64,000 bases of DNA from assembly GCF_003387475.1 (NCBI RefSeq), contig NZ_QUNO01000017.1:124001-188000 (forward strand), read 5' to 3'. A model generated the notes under the pieces. That model did not search any database. It worked only from the letters and a program-made list of their open reading frames with translations, and was not told where the DNA came from. Source of the stretch: Kutzneria buriramensis. GTDB taxonomy: Bacteria; Actinomycetota; Actinomycetes; Mycobacteriales; Pseudonocardiaceae. Each line of letters opens with the position of its first letter. Position 1 is the first letter of the stretch. Both the position numbers and the translations under genes were made by a program. Positions 26,634 to 35,591 of the stretch are shown piece after piece.

Positions 26634-27200
26634 TCAGCTCTGAGGTGGACGGTTCTCGGCACGGATCATGCGCCGCAGGCTGGTTCGGGCCGCGGCGAGA
26701 TCGTCTTCGAGTTCAGTGACGCGGACGTGCAGGGCTTGGTTGTCCGTTCGCAGTTGAGCCACGGTGGCGGTGAGTCGGGTGTTGTGGCGGGTGAGTTCGT
26801 CAACGCGGGCGACCAGGTCGGCTTTGGCGATGCTGTCCAGGCGGGCGCCGAGTGCGAGCCGTAGTTGGTGCTGTTGTTGGTCGCGCTCGGCCCGCAGCCG
26901 TGAGATTTCGGCGCGGGCGAGGGCGAGATTGGTGCGCAGACCGGGCGTGTCCGCCTGGGGTGAGGGTGTGGGGGCGTGGTGGAGGTGTTGGTGGCTGCGG
27001 GCGTGCTCGATGGCGTCGCGCAGGCCGGGGGCGTAGACGAGCCAGGTGGAGACCTGCGCGTGCCGTGCCACCGAGGCGAAGGTGATCGGGATGCCCTGGT
27101 CCAGCATGTGTTCGAGCGTGGTCAGTACCCGGGCGCGTTTGGTTTCGCTGTCCCGCCGGCGGGCGTGGATCATTCCGGCAGTCTGCGGCGGGGTCGTCAC
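26634..27200 (-). CDS. DUF6262 / Tn554 TnpC-type protein
   Basis: 188 residues. The N-terminal HTH-like segment (TKRARVLTTLEHMLDQGIPI, TFASVARHAQVSTWLVYA) is followed by a long coiled coil (LALARAEISRLRAERDQQQH, LVARVDELTRHNTRLTATVA, VTELEDDLAAAR). This is the layout of Tn554-type TnpC proteins, the accessory factor made with two tyrosine recombinases. It overlaps the stop of the integrase fragment by four bases. The gene itself looks whole, but the recombinase it serves is cut, so the element can no longer move on its own. Confidence 0.75.
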   Translation of the reverse strand: MTTPPQTAGMIHARRRDSETKRARVLTTLEHMLDQGIPITFASVARHAQVSTWLVYAPGLRDAIEHARSHQHLHHAPTPSPQADTPGLRTNLALARAEISRLRAERDQQQHQLRLALGARLDSIAKADLVARVDELTRHNTRLTATVAQLRTDNQALHVRVTELEDDLAAARTSLRRMIRAENRPPQS

Positions 27201-27610
27201 GGCGTGTCCTTGACAGTCAAGGGAAGCAGTGGGCGTCCCGCGCTGGGGTCGCGGCTGGCCCGCACTTTGCTCAGGACGGCGCTGGCGGTCTCGACTTCGG
27301 CGCGTTCGGCCTCGGGCAGGTCCTGCACCTTCTCGCGCATGGCGGTTGCGATCTGGATGAAGGCGGTGGCCTGATCGGTCAGGTTGCGGATGACGAAGTC
27401 GTCAACATCCATCGCGTGGGCGGTCTCGCGGTCGGCGTTGAGCGCGTTGACGTGTTCTTCGATGGCGGGCAGGTAGGGCGGGTCGGGGCGGTAGAACCCG
27501 CAGCCCGCGCACTGGAACCGGATCGGGCACTGCTTCCCGCCGGCCTTGACGTTGGACGGTTCGATGGTCGTTGTCCGACGCCCCCGACCTGACTGCGACT
27601 GCCAACGCAA
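27197..27610 (-). pseudogene. C-terminal remnant of a Tn554-type tyrosine recombinase
   Basis: 137 residues in frame, of which the last ~110 are family sequence: a zinc-ribbon-like GGKQCPIRFQCAGCGFYRPD, YLPAIEEHVNALNADRETAH and DDFVIRNLTDQATAFIQIAT. That is the tail after the catalytic domain of the larger Tn554-type site-specific recombinases. The catalytic domain with the Arg/His/Tyr residues is absent; sequence above ~27560 is unrelated. It is translationally coupled to the TnpC-like gene. Confidence 0.7.
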
Positions 27611-27873
27611 TGGGTATCTGGTCGAACGCGTTCGCTCGGACCGACGCGCTGGTCAACCTGCCCAATAAGCACGGACGTCGCCCAGGCAGCGGAGCCAGGT
27701 AATCCGGGCGATGGTGCACCCAGACAACGATCAACTTCAGGCCCGCTGTGCCCTGGCTTGGCCACAGCAGCGGCAAAACCCATCGCGCCGATAGGCGGTC
27801 CCGGCGGGACCGTCATACGCGTCAGCGGGGCTACCAGAGATTCGCAGCGAAGAATCCCCAGTCGGGTGACATG

Positions 27874-27937
27874 GAACTGGAGCAAACCCTGACCCCATTT
27901 CGCATAGGGTCAGACCCCTGCTCCAGTTCTGCTCCAG
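27874..27937. repeat. left integrase-arm-like repeat cluster
   Basis: GAACTGGAGCA (27874-27884) forms an inverted repeat with TGCTCCAGTTC (27919-27929), with an inner pair CTGACCC/GGGTCAG. A 22-bp unit beginning CCCTGCTCCAGTT (27916-27937) recurs at 28192-28213 with one mismatch. The word TGCTCCAG is repeated within it. The arrangement around a tRNA 3' end resembles arm-type sites of a tyrosine integrase. The remainder of 27611-28034 has no gene. Confidence 0.5.
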
Positions 27938-28034
27938 TTACGTCATCCACTGTCCACTTGGGACGAAAATACAAGATCGCCCCCAGTCCCGGTTTTCCCA
28001 GGTCAGGGGGCGTATCTGAAATATTCAACAATTG

Positions 28035-28080
28035 TGGAGCTGAGGGGACTCGAACCTCTGACCCTCACACTGCCAGTCTG
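28035..28080 (-). other. tRNA-Ala(GGC) 3'-end fragment (att core)
   Basis: Minus strand reads CTGGCAG (anticodon loop, GGC), then a T-arm with TTCGAGT and ends CAGCTCCA, the 3' end of a tRNA-Ala. The 5' half, D-arm and acceptor 5' strand are missing, and one T-stem pair is mismatched. It is therefore an attachment-site scar, not a working tRNA. Confidence 0.7.
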
Positions 28081-28191
28081 ATTTGGACAGTGCCCCTGAA
28101 CTGAGAAAACAGAGAACCACCACGTCAAACCCGCTGCGGTCACTGCACTTAAGTGCCGTACAGTGCAGTCCACTGTAGGTTCAACACACAT

Positions 28192-28213
28192 CCCTGCTCC
28201 AGTTTTGCTCCAG
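28192..28213. repeat. right copy of the 22-bp direct repeat
   Basis: Matches 27916-27937 at 21 of 22 positions (CCCTGCTCCAGTT, then T instead of C, then TGCTCCAG). It lies on the opposite side of the tRNA fragment from the first copy. Confidence 0.6.
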
Positions 28214-28322
28214 CCGGTCCAGTGTGAAAACCAGAAGCCCAGCAGAACTTCCTTGTGGCACAGCGTACTCTCGTCCACACCGACCTGCTAGCCGCTTCCC
28301 CGGCCAGAACTGAACGATCCAC

Positions 28323-29076
<754 letters not shown>

Positions 29077-29342
29077 GAGGCAATCGTAGTCCCGGTGGCA
29101 TGCGGTTCGGCGGACAGCACGTGCGGATGTGCCAGCTCATCGGCCATCTGCGCCGCCGGCACCGCGCGGGTCTCGCGGCGCGTGCGGGCGTTGACCTGCG
29201 CGCATCACTGCTCGGCCGCGAACGCCAGGTTGGGCTTGACCCAGTTAAACGGACTCGCTGGTGAGGCGACCAGGCGCGAGGGCCTCGGTGGTCGTTCACT
29301 CCGGCGTTCGAGGCTGAGAATGTGGAGTTCAGTGCCTTGTGG
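29077..29342. other. intergenic region, no intact gene
   Basis: Minus-strand text such as WVKPNLAFAAEQ and VNARTRRETRAVPAAQMADE looks like a broken transposase, but no frame is complete. Confidence 0.3.
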
Positions 29343-29374
29343 GCGAGCGCCCGCGCAACAGCGCGGGCGCTCGC
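29343..29374 (-). terminator. 14-bp perfect hairpin terminator
   Basis: GCGAGCGCCCGCGC, a 4-nt loop (AACA), then the exact complement. It lies 15 bp past the stop of the ALF-repeat gene at 29389. Confidence 0.8.
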
Positions 29375-29388
29375 TTGTGTCTGTCAGG

Positions 29389-32300
29389 TCAGTCCAGGAA
29401 GAACGCGTACGGCTCGTAGCGCTGGACAAGGTTCTTCAGCTGGGTGATCTGGTCGGCGTGCAGGCCGATCGTGTCGACGAGCACGTAGTTCGCCTTGTTG
29501 CCCTGATGGGTGTTGACGGCCTGGCGTACCTGCTCGGCGATGGTCTGGGCGTTGAAGTTGTTCGGGTCGAACGGCCCCAGCACGCTGTAGGTCATGCCGT
29601 CGGCGCCGACCCAGGCCGGCCCTGAGCGCAGCGGCCAGCGGAACAGTTTGACCCCGAGCCGGTTCTGGATGGCCACGGCCAGATCCTGTTGGTGCTGCTG
29701 GAAGGCCCCGTCGAGATTGGGGTCCATGCCCAGTCGCTTGAGCCGGTCGGCCTCGCTCATCCCGGCGAACCGGTTGGCCTCCTCCTCAACCAGCGAGTCC
29801 TTCACCTCTTCGGTTTCCAATTCCCGCCACTGATCCCAACCCTCCTCGAAGAGCGCCGCCGTCGGGCCGTTGATCGCCACGGCCACGCCGATCTTCTGCC
29901 AGGTGGTGGCGGCGAGCTCGGAGAGCTGCTCGGTGATGTAGCTCCACTGGGTGAACGCGGCGTCCGCCGCACCACCGCAGAACTCGAGTAGCCCGACGCA
30001 GATCATCGCGGAGTCGAGGAGCGCCTCGCCGCCGCCGACGGCGGAGATCATCTGGCTCAAGGCATTGGTCTGGAACAGGAACTGGTCGGTGCCGAAGGTC
30101 GGCGACTGCGCGTCCATGGCGCAGTTCTCCTGGTACTTGCCGGGGTTAATGAAGCGCTGGCAGAACATACCGCGGCCGTAGATGTCCTGGAGGCGGTGCT
30201 GGGGGTCGTCCCCGGCGAACTGCACGCAGTCCGCGTAGTTCGACTGGCCGCCGACCGCCTTGGCCGCCTGGCAGGCATCCTTCATCTCGGAGGCCTGTTG
30301 CGCCCGCTCGTCGTTGACCTTCCGCACCGCCGCGTCGCGTGCCGTGTTGGCGGCGTCGATCGCCGCGACGGTGTCCTTGCCCGCCGCGACCGCCGAGTCG
30401 TACGCCGCGTGCCAAGCGGCGACCGCGGTGTTGGCGAAGCCGTAGGCCCGGTTCGCGGACACGTTGGCCCGCACCGCGAACCACTGTGCCTGCTTGGCCG
30501 ACTGCTCCGCGCGCTGCGCGGCCTGCCGGGCCGTGTCGGCCGACGCCTGGGCGTCCGCGGCCGACTGCGCCGCCCTGACCGCCGAGTCGTGGGCCTGCGC
30601 GGCGTAGTCCGCGGCCTGGGTGGCCGAGTCCCTGGCCTGCTGCGCCCACTGCGCCGCCTGATCGGCCGCGTTCCGCGCGATCGCGGCCACCTGCTGGGCT
30701 GTGTCGGCGTCTGCCGTCGCGGTGGCCGCCGCGCTGGTGGCCTGCTGTAGCAGGCCCAGCACCTCGGCGTCGTGGTCGGCTGCCTCCCGGTCGTGGCGGA
30801 TCGAGATGTACTGTCCCGCCTCGATGAACTGGTGCAGGTATCCGGACGGGCCGTCTAATGCCGCCTGCGCCATACCCTTGGTCTCCGGGCCGCTGTTCGG
30901 ATCGGCGATCAGCTGGTTGGCGGCCAGCCGGTCGTCGTTGCCCGCCGCAGAGTACTGGCCGGTGGTGACGAACGCGTGCAGCGCGGCGTCGGTGCCGGCG
31001 TCCAGCGCCCGCTGCGCCTCGGTCTTCACCGTGGGGCCGCCGGCCGCCATGATCTGGTTGGTCTGGATCCGTTCGTCCTTGGCGCGGTCCGGATAGGTTG
31101 GATTCACCAGGAAGGCGTGCACCCCGGCGTCCGGGCCCTTGGTCACGGAGTCGATGGCGGCCCGGAGTCCGTCGGTGCCGTTGTCGCCGACGGTCTGCAG
31201 CGTCTCGCGATCGTCCTGCGCCGCAGCGATGTTCACGCCGTCACGGACGTAGGCGACCGCCTCGGCGTCGGACGCGGCCAGCGTGGCCAGGGCTGCCGAC
31301 CGGCTCCATGGCCCGCCGGACGACGCCAGCCGCAGAGCGACTTTGCGGGCGTCGGCCACGACCACCGACTGGGCGGTGCCGGCGGCGTTCGCCTCGGTGA
31401 GCAGGCGGTTGGTCTCGGCGTCGCGCTTGCTGTCCTGTGGTGCGTCCCACGCGGTGTCGAAGTGCAGCGTGTCGGCGTTGGCCTTGGCCGCGATCGCGGC
31501 GTCGTCGGCCTGGCCCACGTTGGTCGCGATGCGGGCGGCGTCCGCCTGAGCCGCGGCGTCGTGGATCTGCTTGGCCTGGTTGGCCGCATCGGTTGCGCGC
31601 TGGGCGGCCGCCGAAGCGGCGTTCGCATGATCGGTCGCCTCCTTCGCGGCGTCGGCGGCATGTCCGGCGTGGTCGGCGGCGTCGTCGGCCGCCGCCGCGG
31701 CCGCGACCGCGTCGGCCGCCGCCCGTTGGGCCGCGTCCCTCGACGCGAAGGCCGCGTTGGCGGCGACCGTGGCGAAGGCCTGCGCGGCGTTGGCTGCCGA
31801 GTCGGCGCGGACGGCCTGCGCACGCGCCCGGCTCGCGGCCGCTTCCGCGGCGCTGGCGTCCGCTCCGGCCCGCTTGGCGAAGGTCACCGAGTCGGTCGCC
31901 GCCTGGGCCGCCGCCGTGGCGTGGCCGCTCGCGTCGCGGGCGGCACTGGCCGCGTTGTACGCCTGCTGCGCCGCCTGACCGGCCGCATCGGCGGCATCGG
32001 CGGCCTGGCTGGCCCCCGTGGCGACGTCTCGGGCGGCCTGCGCGGCCTGCCGCGCGTCGCTGGCCTTGCTGGCGTCGCCGGCGGCCGCCGCTGCGGCCTG
32101 CTGGGCCCGTGACGCCGCGCCGCCGGCCAGCGACGCCGCGTTCGCCGCCCGGGCGGCGGCGGATGCCGCGCCACGGGCGGCGGTGCTGGCGGCGTTGGCC
32201 GCGCCGATCGCCACTCGGGCTGCGTCGGCGGCGTGGTTGGCGGCGTCGGCGGCACGGTTGGCTGCCGCGGCGGCGTCGGCGGCGTTGTGCTGAGCGGATT

Positions 32301-33132
32301 CCGTGGCCTGCTCAGCGGCCACGGCCGCCTGCCGGGCCATCTCCGCCTCGACGACCGCGCGCTGGGCGGCGTCCTTGGCGGCCTGGGTTTGCTGTGCGGC
32401 TTCGGTCTGCGCGTCCTTGGCCGCCGCAGCCAGTTGGGAGACGCTGGCGGTTTCCTGGTCCCGGGCCTGCGCGACGGCGAGTTCGGAGGTGAGGAGCAGC
32501 GCGTAGGCGTTGGGCGTGCCGGTGTCGAGGGCGACCTGCGCGGCCGCCTTGACGGCGTTGCCGCCGCCGGCCACCAGCTGGTTGATCCGGATCCGGGTGT
32601 CGGTCAGCCAGGGGTTCACCCAGCCGTCGGTGAGGAACTTGCGCAGCGCGTCGGCGGACCCGTCGTCCAGCGCCTGCTGCCCGGCCGCGTGCTCGTTCGG
32701 ACCGGCGGCGGCGATCAGCTGGTCGACCTGGAGCCGTTCGTCCTGTTCGGATGGTCCTTGCCAGCCGTTGTCCAGGAACCCGGCCAATGCGCCGGAGTCA
32801 GTCGAGTCGAGCGCGGTCTGCGCCGCGGACCCGACCGCCGGGCCGCCGGCGGAGATCATCCGGTTGACCGCGAGGCGGCGGTCGATCTGATCGGCCGGAT
32901 TCAGCCCGTGGGCGAGGAAGTCCGCCACGTCGGCGTCGGTCCCCACCAGGGCGCGCTCCGCGCCGGCCTTCACCTGCGGGCCGCCGGTCTGCCACAGCAT
33001 CAGCACCGTGTCACGCGGCGAGGCGGCCGCACCGGGCGGTGGTGTGTCGGCGTGCACGGCCGGCGCCTGCGTCAGTGCGGCCACCAGGCTCAGGCCGAGC
33101 CCAGTGGCGAGTAGTCGTCTCATCGGATACAT
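29389..33132 (-). CDS. secreted ALF-repeat, alanine-rich coiled-coil protein with toxin-like C-terminus
   Basis: 1247 residues; ATG 33132 has AGGGGA 6 nt upstream. Signal peptide MYPMRRLLATGLGLSLVAAL cleaved near VHADT. Residues 40-210 carry ALF short repeats (a DG..LxxFLxxGW.....DxRLxxxQLxAAGG pattern, several copies). Residues ~215-520 and 800-960 are extremely Ala-rich heptad-like coiled coils; another ALF block lies between. The last ~250 residues change character: a Cys-containing hydrophobic segment (LLDSAMICVGLLEFCGGAAD), a charged helix, and a compact end with WVGADGMTYSVLGPFD and ANYVLVDTIGLHADQIT. ALF-coiled-coil proteins of streptomycetes are exported, often with variable C-termini, so this tail may be a nuclease-type toxin (CdiA-C-like; inference). 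No immunity gene is obvious downstream. Confidence 0.75.
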   Translation of the reverse strand: MYPMRRLLATGLGLSLVAALTQAPAVHADTPPPGAAASPRDTVLMLWQTGGPQVKAGAERALVGTDADVADFLAHGLNPADQIDRRLAVNRMISAGGPAVGSAAQTALDSTDSGALAGFLDNGWQGPSEQDERLQVDQLIAAAGPNEHAAGQQALDDGSADALRKFLTDGWVNPWLTDTRIRINQLVAGGGNAVKAAAQVALDTGTPNAYALLLTSELAVAQARDQETASVSQLAAAAKDAQTEAAQQTQAAKDAAQRAVVEAEMARQAAVAAEQATESAQHNAADAAAAANRAADAANHAADAARVAIGAANAASTAARGAASAAARAANAASLAGGAASRAQQAAAAAAGDASKASDARQAAQAARDVATGASQAADAADAAGQAAQQAYNAASAARDASGHATAAAQAATDSVTFAKRAGADASAAEAAASRARAQAVRADSAANAAQAFATVAANAAFASRDAAQRAAADAVAAAAAADDAADHAGHAADAAKEATDHANAASAAAQRATDAANQAKQIHDAAAQADAARIATNVGQADDAAIAAKANADTLHFDTAWDAPQDSKRDAETNRLLTEANAAGTAQSVVVADARKVALRLASSGGPWSRSAALATLAASDAEAVAYVRDGVNIAAAQDDRETLQTVGDNGTDGLRAAIDSVTKGPDAGVHAFLVNPTYPDRAKDERIQTNQIMAAGGPTVKTEAQRALDAGTDAALHAFVTTGQYSAAGNDDRLAANQLIADPNSGPETKGMAQAALDGPSGYLHQFIEAGQYISIRHDREAADHDAEVLGLLQQATSAAATATADADTAQQVAAIARNAADQAAQWAQQARDSATQAADYAAQAHDSAVRAAQSAADAQASADTARQAAQRAEQSAKQAQWFAVRANVSANRAYGFANTAVAAWHAAYDSAVAAGKDTVAAIDAANTARDAAVRKVNDERAQQASEMKDACQAAKAVGGQSNYADCVQFAGDDPQHRLQDIYGRGMFCQRFINPGKYQENCAMDAQSPTFGTDQFLFQTNALSQMISAVGGGEALLDSAMICVGLLEFCGGAADAAFTQWSYITEQLSELAATTWQKIGVAVAINGPTAALFEEGWDQWRELETEEVKDSLVEEEANRFAGMSEADRLKRLGMDPNLDGAFQQHQQDLAVAIQNRLGVKLFRWPLRSGPAWVGADGMTYSVLGPFDPNNFNAQTIAEQVRQAVNTHQGNKANYVLVDTIGLHADQITQLKNLVQRYEPYAFFLD

Positions 33133-33142
33133 GTCCGTCCCC

Positions 33143-33673
33143 TCAGGGATTCGCCGTCAGCTGGAGCAAGGTGGTGGGCGCCGCGCCGGGGCCGGTGCCC
33201 TGGCCGACGGGGGTGCTTCCGCTCGGATTGACGTCCACTGTGGACTGTGCGCCGGCGTCCGTGGTGAGCTTGGCTTTGACCTTGTGGCCGGCACCGGGGG
33301 CGTAGCCGTCGCCGCGGATCTCGAAGACTGCGGGGATCTGCACCTGCACGGTGCCGCTGGTTTCCGTGACCTTGAAGCAAATCACGCCGTCGTGCTTGGC
33401 GCCGATAGCCTGCGACGAATGCACCTGCACCAGACCGATGTCGCCGGTGCGCGGGGTGGCGCAGTCCGCGAAAAGGACGTGCCCGTCGCCGGAAATCAGC
33501 CGGACACCGGTATCGGCGAAGATCTGGTCCGCGCCGGGGTAGCTGAAGTCCTCGACCGTGGATGGCTGCTGGTCAGCGGCGCCGTCGGCGACGGCGGTCG
33601 CGACCCCGCCGGCAACCGAGGCGGCCGCCAGCACGCCGACCACCAACGCGGCCGTCAGATAACGCTTCATCAT
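33143..33673 (-). CDS. exported protein of unknown function
   Basis: 176 residues with a clear signal peptide (MMKRYLTAALVVGVLAAASV, cleavage near AVADGA) and GGAGA upstream of the first ATG. The mature part has two Cys (FADCATP and GVICFKV) likely forming a disulfide, and a beta-rich body (VRLISGDGHVLFADC, GTVQVQIPAVFEIRGDGYAP). I do not recognise the family. It lies 10 bp upstream of the ALF-repeat gene and 52 bp downstream of the pseudo-protease, all on one strand, so the three form an exported operon. Confidence 0.7.
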   Translation of the reverse strand: MMKRYLTAALVVGVLAAASVAGGVATAVADGAADQQPSTVEDFSYPGADQIFADTGVRLISGDGHVLFADCATPRTGDIGLVQVHSSQAIGAKHDGVICFKVTETSGTVQVQIPAVFEIRGDGYAPGAGHKVKAKLTTDAGAQSTVDVNPSGSTPVGQGTGPGAAPTTLLQLTANP

Positions 33674-33725
33674 GTTCTCCGATTCTCGGGAGCCGCGACC
33701 TCGCGGTTCCGGGTGCCCTTTGTGG

Positions 33726-35333
33726 TCAGCCGAACACGGTGTGGCACAGCGCGTTCGACGTGCCCGCGGCGAAGACGTCGACCCGGTTCGGACCCCACGA
33801 GACGGCCGTGGGCGCCGACGTCAGCCGCCCGGCGTTGTCCTGGAACCCGAACCACTGGCCTTCCCAGCTGTAATGCAGCAACCGGGAATTACGGTCGGCC
33901 GCGAAGACATCGAGCCGGTTCGCCCCCCACGAGGTGACGGTCGGCGCACTGGTGAGATAGCCGCCGTGGTTCTCCCAGCCGAACCAACCGTTGTCCCAAC
34001 CCATGTGGTACAGCGCGTTGTCCCCGCCTCGGGCGAAGATGTCGATCCGGTTCGGCCCCCACGACACCGCGGCCGGGCTCGCGGTCAGCGTGCCGCCGAG
34101 ATTCTCCCAATCGTGCCAGGCGCCGTCGAAAGCCATGTGATGCAAGGCATCGTTGACACCCACGGCGAACACGTCGAGCCGGCCTGGTCCCCAGGACGCG
34201 ACAGTCGGCGCGTACTTGATGATACCGCCGAGTGACTCCCACGGATGCCAGCTGCCATCGAACCACTTGTGCTGCAACGAGTTGTCATAACCGCGGGCGA
34301 ACACATCGAACCGGCCGGGCGCCCACGACACCACCGCGGGCTCCGACGCCATCCCGTCGCCGAGCGACTCCGCCGCGGACCAGGCGTTGTTCTGGTAGGT
34401 CCGGTGGTAGAGGACGTTGTCCGCGCCCTTGGCGAACAGGTCGATCCGCCCGCTGGCCGAGGACGTCACGGCCGGCGCCCCGGACACCGGGATGTCCGGG
34501 GAATCCCAGCCGTACCAACGAGGTACCCCACCAGCCGGCGGCACCGGCATACCGTCGGACGGCCCGTCGGCCAGGCACCCGAGCATCGGCCGCAGCCACG
34601 TGCCCAGGTCGTCCACCCGGGTCCCGGTCGTTCCCTGGCGGGTCTCGCTCACGCCGACGCAGCCGTGTTGCCACGACCTGCCGGTGACCGCCACGAGCTC
34701 CCGCGTCCCGTTGGCATCACGGAACTCCGGGCCGCCGGCGTCACCCTTGCAGGCGTCGACGCCATTGTCCCCGAGCAAGGAGATCTCGCTCGGATTCGTC
34801 GCGGTCACCGAGAACGTGTGACTTCGAGCGGACGGACCCTGCGCCGGCGACGGCTGGGTCGGCGCACCCCATTCCGTGGTGGTGCGGCCGAGCCCGGCGA
34901 CGCGCAAGACCTCACCCGTCGCCGGGCCCGTGGTCGCCACCTTGATCGGCTGAACCCGCGTGGCCGGGGCGTCGAGTTCGGCCAGCATCAGGTTTCGGTC
35001 CGACCGCGGCACCAGATTCACTACCTGGGCCGAGCCGACCTCGACGACGTTGCCATCTCTGATCGTCCGGACAACGCTCGCGCTTGTCCGTCTGGCCGGC
35101 GCGCCACCCTGCGGGTTCTCCGGGAAGCAGTCGGCCGCGGTCGCCACCCAGCGCGTGTCGATCAGTGTGCCGGAACAGCCACGGCCATCCATGCTCAGCC
35201 AGACTGTAAACGGGTAGTCGTCCGACACCGTTCCGCCGGACAGCCCCAGTGCCGGTGTCGCGGACGCGACAAGGATCGCGGCCGCAAGCACGGCCGACCT
35301 ACGCACGCGCATTGCAGTCCTCGTCTTTCTCAT
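33726..35333 (-). CDS. inactive trypsin-fold protein fused to a beta-propeller lectin
   Basis: 535 residues from ATG 35333 (GGGAGA 8 nt upstream). Signal peptide to about residue 30 (ILVASATPALG). Residues 31-260 are a chymotrypsin fold (GGTVSDDYPFTVWLSMDGRG, CSGTLIDTRWVATAADC, DACKGDAGGPEF), but all three catalytic positions are changed: His to Asp68 (AADC for AAHC), Asp to Asn114 (NLMLAEL), Ser to Ala199 (GDAGGP). Residues ~285-535 are five-plus repeats of about 45 residues with APAVxSWGPxRxDVFAxGxDNALxHxxxDxxWxxWExLGG, the PLL/fucose-lectin-like propeller. It is therefore likely a secreted sugar-binding pseudo-protease, not an enzyme. It heads the exported operon and is divergent from the SARP gene. 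Confidence 0.85.
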   Translation of the reverse strand: MRKTRTAMRVRRSAVLAAAILVASATPALGLSGGTVSDDYPFTVWLSMDGRGCSGTLIDTRWVATAADCFPENPQGGAPARRTSASVVRTIRDGNVVEVGSAQVVNLVPRSDRNLMLAELDAPATRVQPIKVATTGPATGEVLRVAGLGRTTTEWGAPTQPSPAQGPSARSHTFSVTATNPSEISLLGDNGVDACKGDAGGPEFRDANGTRELVAVTGRSWQHGCVGVSETRQGTTGTRVDDLGTWLRPMLGCLADGPSDGMPVPPAGGVPRWYGWDSPDIPVSGAPAVTSSASGRIDLFAKGADNVLYHRTYQNNAWSAAESLGDGMASEPAVVSWAPGRFDVFARGYDNSLQHKWFDGSWHPWESLGGIIKYAPTVASWGPGRLDVFAVGVNDALHHMAFDGAWHDWENLGGTLTASPAAVSWGPNRIDIFARGGDNALYHMGWDNGWFGWENHGGYLTSAPTVTSWGANRLDVFAADRNSRLLHYSWEGQWFGFQDNAGRLTSAPTAVSWGPNRVDVFAAGTSNALCHTVFG

Positions 35334-35591
35334 TCCATTCTCTCCCTGTTGTGAATTGACCACCACTCAGGTATGCCGCTCGCACGACGACGCAGACCGC
35401 AACGGGGAAAGTTGGTCATGCCGGGTCCGGCGACCACAGCTCCTTGATCAGGAACCAGGAGGAAGGTCACCCCGCTTCGACCACGATGGCCGACCATGTG
35501 AGCACAGACTTTGTGAACTCATTGAACGGACTGGTCAGAGCTGGTATCCAGGCAACGAGGTGCATGGGGGTTCAGGGGGAGGGATCCGCGC

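Noticed and set aside
28035-28110. Functional tRNA-Ala gene
   Set aside because: Only the 3' half from the anticodon loop is present; D-arm and 5' acceptor strand are absent.
30976-32492. Long plus-strand Arg/Gly-rich frames
   Set aside because: Shadows created by the Ala-rich coiled-coil codons on the opposite strand.
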